Positions 6,836 through 10,072 of a DNA stretch of 10,072 nucleotides are shown here, in pieces. Under the pieces are notes generated by a model, which had not been told where the DNA came from, searched no databases, and was given only the letters and a program-made list of their open reading frames with translations. The stretch spans positions 1-10,072 of the forward strand of contig CAMYEY010000049.1 of assembly GCA_947254895.1 (NCBI GenBank), read 5' to 3'. This DNA comes from an uncultured Clostridia bacterium. GTDB lineage: Bacteria > Bacillota > Clostridia > Saccharofermentanales > DTU023. The translations under genes were made by a program, and so were the position numbers. Numbering within the stretch: the first letter of the stretch is position 1; each line of letters begins with the position of its first letter.

Positions 6836-7375
6836 ATGATCCTAAACCATCCGATAAAAACGGACAGAGTTAGCATTGAAAGATTTATGGCAGGGGATTT
6901 TGCTGAGCTTTATCCTTTGTTTTTAGACAAGGAAGTCCTTTATTACTACTTGCCGGGAGATCTTACTTTTGCAGACAAGTCCCAGATTAAGAAATTTCTT
7001 TTGGATTGGGATGACGGAGAGAGCTGTTTTCTTTTTTCCTGCAAGCGTGAGGGAAAACTCCTCGCTATCCTGACCCTTGAAGATTTTTCTCTTGACCAGG
7101 GTCATACAGAAATGGGAATAGCCCTGGTGAATAAAAGCTATTATCGTCAAGGTTATGCTAAAGAGATTGTTTCGGCTATGCTTGACTGCTTGTTTAAGGA
7201 GGTAGGCCTGCATAAGGTCTATATTCGTTATATCGAAGGAAATGTAGCTTCAAAAAGGCTATTTACCGGTCTTTCTTTTAAGGAGGAAGGTCGATTTAGG
7301 GAACATGTCCATAGAGCGGATGGCTACTTAGATGTAAACTATATGGGTATTTTAGATAGAGAGTGGTTACTTTAA
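6836..7375 (+). CDS. GNAT-family N-acetyltransferase, RimJ/RimL-like
   Basis: Cytoplasmic acetyl-CoA-dependent acetyltransferase of 179 aa, typical for the Acetyltransf_3 (RimJ/RimL/SpeG-like) group. It opens with the characteristic N-terminal strand TDRVSIERF (9-17). The acetyl-CoA pyrophosphate loop is RQGYAKE (104-110), preceded by strand TEMGIALV (91-98). Motif B is NVASKRLFTGLSFKEEG (136-152), the usual helix and GFxxEG turn. The C-terminal DVNYMGILDREW (166-177) resembles the family ending. AAGGAA (6822-6827) is 8 bases before ATG 6836. The substrate (ribosomal protein, peptide, polyamine or small molecule) cannot be told. Only 12 bases separate it from the next gene, so the two are very likely co-transcribed. 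I see no convincing promoter in 6764-6835. Confidence 0.85.
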   Translation: MILNHPIKTDRVSIERFMAGDFAELYPLFLDKEVLYYYLPGDLTFADKSQIKKFLLDWDDGESCFLFSCKREGKLLAILTLEDFSLDQGHTEMGIALVNKSYYRQGYAKEIVSAMLDCLFKEVGLHKVYIRYIEGNVASKRLFTGLSFKEEGRFREHVHRADGYLDVNYMGILDREWLL

Positions 7376-7387
7376 ACTGGGGAGTAT

Positions 7388-8863
7388 ATGATCAAATCAG
7401 TTTTCACAGCTCACTTAACAGAGCTAGATAAACAAGATTTAACCTTACTATTCAATGAACGTTCTTTGGGCCTGTTATCTTCGGAAAACAAGGCTAATTT
7501 CGTTTTGACTGCTACCCGTGATGTCCATATGGTAACCGGATTTTCAAATCAATCCCACTATTATGATCCTCGCTTTAACAAAGACAGAATTAGACTTTGG
7601 AATCAGGCCTTTAAGGAGATGCAGGCTTATGGCATAAAGGCTTTTCCTAAGTTTATTGAAGATCACCATATCTACGCTGAATATCTTTATATTTTTTCAG
7701 CGGAAATATTTATTGGCTGGCAGGACAGAAAAAATGGCCTATATCTTTGGCGAAATCATGAACTCTACCGCCTTCAGCCTACAGTTATGCCGGCCAACGT
7801 CTTTGACCAAGACTGGATGCAACATGCAGATTTTTACTCCTTTATTCCCAGATCAGGTGATGTGGTTTTCAGCATTTCAGAAAGAGTTTTCTCGAGGCTA
7901 GATGGAAAAAAAATAGATATGCTCTTTTCCGGTAAGGATAAACTTGCCGGTGTCATCTCTGAGATTATAGACTTGTTCCGAGTTTATAATGATAGTGCGG
8001 ATTTAACCTGGTTTGGTTTTGAGGTAGAGCGTCTTGATAAAAATATCTTTAAGTACAGTGACCAGTCCAGGTTGAAGAGGATTAGTGACTTTACTAGGTT
8101 GATTAATAGTTCTAGAGTTTCTAAGGTCAGGGATGGGCAAAAACTTATTCCTGCACCTAGGAGCTATAAGCATGTAGAGGACATGACCGGCAAAACCCTG
8201 GAGCAGGCTAGGCGGCGGACAAATCACAACACCTCCTCTTTAAAGTCCAATTCTCCCGGTTTGGGACGAGAGGGGCAACTAAATAGAGACTTGCTAAAAC
8301 GACCATCTCCTCAAAACAACCGGGAAGTCAGAAGAAATAATATAAAAAAGCTCGAGAAACGGGTTAGTGACCGGGATCGCTTCTGGGATGATATTAGGTC
8401 ATATAGTTTTGAGCCTGTCATTAAAAATTTCAAAAAGACGGTAAGCAATTTATTTAATTTAATACCTGAAAAACCCTTGTTATCCAAAATGATGGCCTCA
8501 AGCATTATGCTTGTGTTAATTGTTTTTATTTTTTTAGTTGGTAGGGCGATAGGTTCTAAAAACTCTATAGAGGTTGAGCCTGTGGTTGAATCTAGCAGTT
8601 TTGAAACAAGATTGATGGATAAGGATGATAAGGTTAAACCTCCTGATTCAGCGTTGCTGGAAGTAGACTTAACGATAAAAGCCAACAATCTTCAAGTGAG
8701 ACAAGAAGCAAGCCCAGATTCGGCAATCGTAGCAACTGTCCAGAGAGGGGCTAAGGTGACCCAGCTGTCTGAACCGGATAACGGTTGGGTTTATGTGCGC
8801 TTGGCTGATGGCAAAACATTTGGCTATGCCTATGCTGATTCGCTTTTTGCCAAGGAAGAGTGA
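7388..8863 (+). CDS. membrane protein: PP2C-like N-terminus, one TM, C-terminal SH3b
   Basis: Not a gene I recognise by name (491 aa). No signal peptide is seen. Residues about 1-215 form a globular, presumably cytoplasmic region. Its second half follows the strand pattern of PP2C-type Ser/Thr phosphatases: YLYIFSAEIFIGW then LYLWRNHELYRLQ (99-130) like the GDSR region, GDVVFSISERVF (157-168) where PP2Cs have the SDG segment, and ADLTWFGFEV (204-213) like the final DNxT strand. The SDG aspartate is replaced (SER) and no DGxGG is seen, so it is probably inactive or highly diverged. Residues about 244-335 are a basic, Asn/Ser-rich linker; 368-387 form a membrane helix; 425-487 an SH3b (SH3_3) domain with LQVRQEASPDS and GWVYVR, which would lie outside the cell and often binds peptidoglycan. 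Start ATG 7388 has GGGGAG (7379-7384) at short spacing. It sits between the acetyltransferase and the reductase in a likely operon. Confidence 0.75.
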   Translation: MIKSVFTAHLTELDKQDLTLLFNERSLGLLSSENKANFVLTATRDVHMVTGFSNQSHYYDPRFNKDRIRLWNQAFKEMQAYGIKAFPKFIEDHHIYAEYLYIFSAEIFIGWQDRKNGLYLWRNHELYRLQPTVMPANVFDQDWMQHADFYSFIPRSGDVVFSISERVFSRLDGKKIDMLFSGKDKLAGVISEIIDLFRVYNDSADLTWFGFEVERLDKNIFKYSDQSRLKRISDFTRLINSSRVSKVRDGQKLIPAPRSYKHVEDMTGKTLEQARRRTNHNTSSLKSNSPGLGREGQLNRDLLKRPSPQNNREVRRNNIKKLEKRVSDRDRFWDDIRSYSFEPVIKNFKKTVSNLFNLIPEKPLLSKMMASSIMLVLIVFIFLVGRAIGSKNSIEVEPVVESSSFETRLMDKDDKVKPPDSALLEVDLTIKANNLQVRQEASPDSAIVATVQRGAKVTQLSEPDNGWVYVRLADGKTFGYAYADSLFAKEE

Positions 8864-8909
8864 TCTATTAAATAGGGCAAACCTTATCTTTATATTCCTG
8901 AAAACTAGA

Positions 8910-8917
8910 GGGGGGAG
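8910..8917 (+). promoter_or_regulatory. ribosome binding site deciding the reductase start
   Basis: GGGGGGAG lies 4 bases before ATG 8922. The open frame runs upstream to an ATG at 8793, but that stretch overlaps the end of the preceding gene and encodes nothing reductase-like, so 8922 is the start. Confidence 0.8.
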
Positions 8918-8921
8918 TGCT

Positions 8922-9815
8922 ATGGAAAGAATCAACTTAAGTGAAAAATTAACTGTGAGCCGGCTTATTCAAGGTTTTTGGCGACTTGATACTTGGCAAA
9001 TGGCTACCAGAGAGCTAGCCGGTTTTATCTCTGCGTGCTTGGATAGAGGAGTTACAACTTTTGATACTGCTGAGATCTATGGTGATACTGTTTGTGAACA
9101 GCAATTAGGTCAGGCTTTAAGAAAGCAACCAGGCCTAAGGCAGAGAATCCAGCTTATTAGTAAAACGGGAATCTTTAAGACAAAACTTTCGCATGGAGAT
9201 TTCACATACTATGACACCAGTTATGATCGAGTTATTCAGTCTTGTAAGGAAAGTCTAGACCGTCTTGCCACGGACTACCTGGATCTTTATCTTATCCACA
9301 GGGAAGACCCCTGCATCAATTTTGAGGAAACAGCCAGGGCCCTCTTAGATTTAAAGAGAGAGGGTCTAGTGAGGGAGATAGGGGTTTCCAATTTTGACCC
9401 TTATAAGTTTTCTGGTCTGCAAAAATGGACGCATGGCCAGTTAGTTACCAACCAGATAGAGTGGAATCCACTTTGCTTTGAACATTTTAATTCGGGCATG
9501 TTTGACTTGTTGGGAGCGGATGGTATCCATCCTTTGATCTGGTCTCCTTTAGCAGGCGGCAAACTTTTTACCGGTGATGATTTAGCTACCCAAGAAGTTA
9601 GAAAAGTTTTAGATGAGCTGGCACAAAAATATCAGGCGGATCCTAGCACAATAGTTTATGCCTGGATTTTTTACCACCCGTCTAAAGCCGCAGTCATATC
9701 AGGCAGCCGGAAGCTAAATAGGCTTGATTTAGCAGCGAAAGCCTTTGAACTTGAATTGGACCGGTCAGACTGGTTTCGACTCTATGCGGCTAGCGGTCAG
9801 CAAACCATTCGTTAA
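8922..9815 (+). CDS. aldo-keto reductase, YdhF-like
   Basis: Cytoplasmic NADPH-dependent oxidoreductase with a TIM-barrel fold, 297 aa, matching the length of the E. coli YdhF subgroup of aldo-keto reductases. The catalytic tetrad is complete: Asp48 and Tyr53 (TFDTAEIYG), Lys81 (LISKTGI) and His126 (YLIHRED). The barrel landmarks REIGVSNFDP (151-160), TNQIEWNP (176-183) and WSPLAGGKLF (207-216) follow, and SGSRKLNRL (260-268) forms the cofactor 2'-phosphate-binding region. It acts on an aldehyde or ketone that cannot be named; YdhF-type proteins lack a firmly known physiological substrate. The gap after the preceding gene is 58 bases with no hairpin, so it is the likely last gene of the operon beginning at 6836, closed by the hairpin at 9870. 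Confidence 0.9.
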   Translation: MERINLSEKLTVSRLIQGFWRLDTWQMATRELAGFISACLDRGVTTFDTAEIYGDTVCEQQLGQALRKQPGLRQRIQLISKTGIFKTKLSHGDFTYYDTSYDRVIQSCKESLDRLATDYLDLYLIHREDPCINFEETARALLDLKREGLVREIGVSNFDPYKFSGLQKWTHGQLVTNQIEWNPLCFEHFNSGMFDLLGADGIHPLIWSPLAGGKLFTGDDLATQEVRKVLDELAQKYQADPSTIVYAWIFYHPSKAAVISGSRKLNRLDLAAKAFELELDRSDWFRLYAASGQQTIR

Positions 9816-9857
9816 AGGTAAAGATGGGCTCTGGGCTGTGAAAACCCTGTAGAAAAT

Positions 9858-9884
9858 AAAAAAAGGGGGAAGCCTTAAAACCCC
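9858..9884 (-). terminator. possible minus-strand terminator of the tRNA cluster
   Basis: Read on the minus strand, GGGG (9884-9881) can pair with CCCC (9869-9866) across an 11-base loop. A C and then seven Ts (9864-9858) follow. The stem is short, so support is modest, but its place downstream of the minus-strand tRNAs fits. Confidence 0.4.
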
Positions 9885-9900
9885 ATTTTGTAGGCTTTTT
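9870..9900 (+). terminator. terminator of the reductase operon
   Basis: AAGCCT (9870-9875) pairs with AGGCTT (9892-9897), and an inner AAAA/TTTT stem surrounds the loop CCCCA, with a small internal mismatch. A T-run to 9900 follows. Confidence 0.65.
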
Positions 9901-9930
9901 GAAGTATACCATCATTGTTGATTTATGAAG

Positions 9931-10007
9931 TGGTGAGCCTAGCAGGACTCGAACCTGCGACCCACAGCTTAGAAGGCTGTTGCTCTATCCAGCTGAGCTA
10001 TAGACCC
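9931..10007 (-). tRNA. tRNA-Arg (anticodon TCT)
   Basis: On the minus strand a 77-base cloverleaf runs from acceptor GGGTCTA (10007-10001) to TAGGCTC, discriminator A and encoded CCA (9933-9931). The acceptor stem contains two G-U pairs. The anticodon stem is ACAGC/GCTGT with loop CTTCTAA; anticodon TCT at 9973-9971 reads AGA/AGG, the arginine codons favoured in this window. Confidence 0.96.
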
Positions 10008-10015
10008 ATATAGTG

Positions 10016-10049
10016 TGGAGCGGGTGAAGGGAATCGAACCCTCATATCC
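10016..10049 (-). tRNA. partial tRNA, probably tRNA-Gly (3' part only)
   Basis: The minus strand shows a T arm (GAGGG, TTCGATT, CCCTT), the 3' acceptor strand CACCCGC, discriminator T and encoded CCA (10018-10016). Acceptor CACCCGC implies a 5' end of GCGGGTG, typical of tRNA-Gly in Gram-positive bacteria. The anticodon lies beyond the cut, so identity is inferred. It is 8 bases upstream of tRNA-Arg in the same direction, so the two form a tRNA operon. Truncation is caused by adapter sequence, not by mutation. Confidence 0.7.
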
Positions 10050-10072
10050 CTGTCTCTTATACACATCTGACG
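10050..10072. other. Nextera (Tn5 mosaic end) adapter contamination
   Basis: CTGTCTCTTATACACATCT (10050-10068) is exactly the reverse complement of the synthetic Tn5 mosaic end used in Nextera libraries, and the next four bases GACG continue the Read 1-side adapter. It interrupts a tRNA and reaches the last base, so this is untrimmed adapter at a contig end rather than genomic DNA. Confidence 0.96.

Noticed and set aside
8311..8688. Minus-strand open frame of 125 codons opposite the linker and membrane segment of the SH3b protein
   Set aside because: Opposite-strand shadow of a low-complexity coding stretch, with no promoter or ribosome site.
8793..8921. N-terminal extension of the aldo-keto reductase to an ATG at 8793
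   Set aside because: It overlaps the previous gene out of frame, lacks a ribosome site and adds residues absent from the family; ATG 8922 has a strong site.
10050..10068. Genuine Tn5-like transposon end
   Set aside because: The 19-mer matches the engineered mosaic end rather than a natural Tn5 end and continues into the Nextera Read 1-side adapter.
1..10072. CRISPR arrays, insertion sequences, prophage genes or restriction/defence systems
   Set aside because: No repeat arrays, transposase or integrase motifs, target-site duplications or defence-type domains are seen; all the space is taken by the listed genes and short regulatory gaps.

Overview
This window is a chromosomal segment of a low-GC, Gram-positive, probably strictly anaerobic bacterium (Bacillota, most likely Clostridia or Tissierellia). 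The lineage is inferred from the strong AGGAGG-type ribosome binding sites, U-tailed hairpin terminators, heavy use of AGG/AGA arginine codons, a sortase-type surface protein, an NfnAB transhydrogenase and a PPi-type phosphofructokinase. I cannot name a species. All eight protein genes are on the + strand. One tRNA is on the + strand and two (one cut off) are on the - strand at the right end. No intergenic gap exceeds about 210 bases.

Layout: (1) 1-1258, a secreted, wall- or membrane-anchored Cna_B-like surface protein, preceded by a promoter that overlaps a perfect 19-bp palindrome. (2) 1311-3715, promoter, nfnA, nfnB and terminator, encoding an electron-bifurcating ferredoxin:NAD(P) transhydrogenase. 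(3) 3725-5328, tRNA-Lys(CTT), a strong terminator, then an AzgA-type purine permease with no visible promoter of its own and a second terminator. (4) 5387-6763, extended -10 promoter, PPi-type 6-phosphofructokinase and terminator. (5) 6836-9900, a likely three-gene operon: GNAT acetyltransferase, a membrane protein with a PP2C-like N-terminus and an extracellular SH3b domain, and a YdhF-type aldo-keto reductase. (6) 9931-10049, a minus-strand tRNA cluster, Arg(TCT) and a truncated probable tRNA-Gly, convergent with the operon. (7) 10050-10072, sequencing adapter, not genome.

How the parts fit: NfnAB (reduced ferredoxin + NADH to 2 NADPH) and PPi-dependent phosphofructokinase are both energy-saving devices typical of fermentative anaerobes, so the middle of the window is core redox and glycolytic metabolism with purine salvage beside it. 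The edges are more accessory: a surface protein with an atypical sorting signal and an uncharacterised signalling-like membrane protein. I did not find a convincing new multi-gene system. The least explained gene is 7388-8863, whose N-terminal half looks like a protein phosphatase 2C fold that has lost its signature motifs. The most practically important observation is the untrimmed Nextera adapter that ends the contig inside a tRNA.
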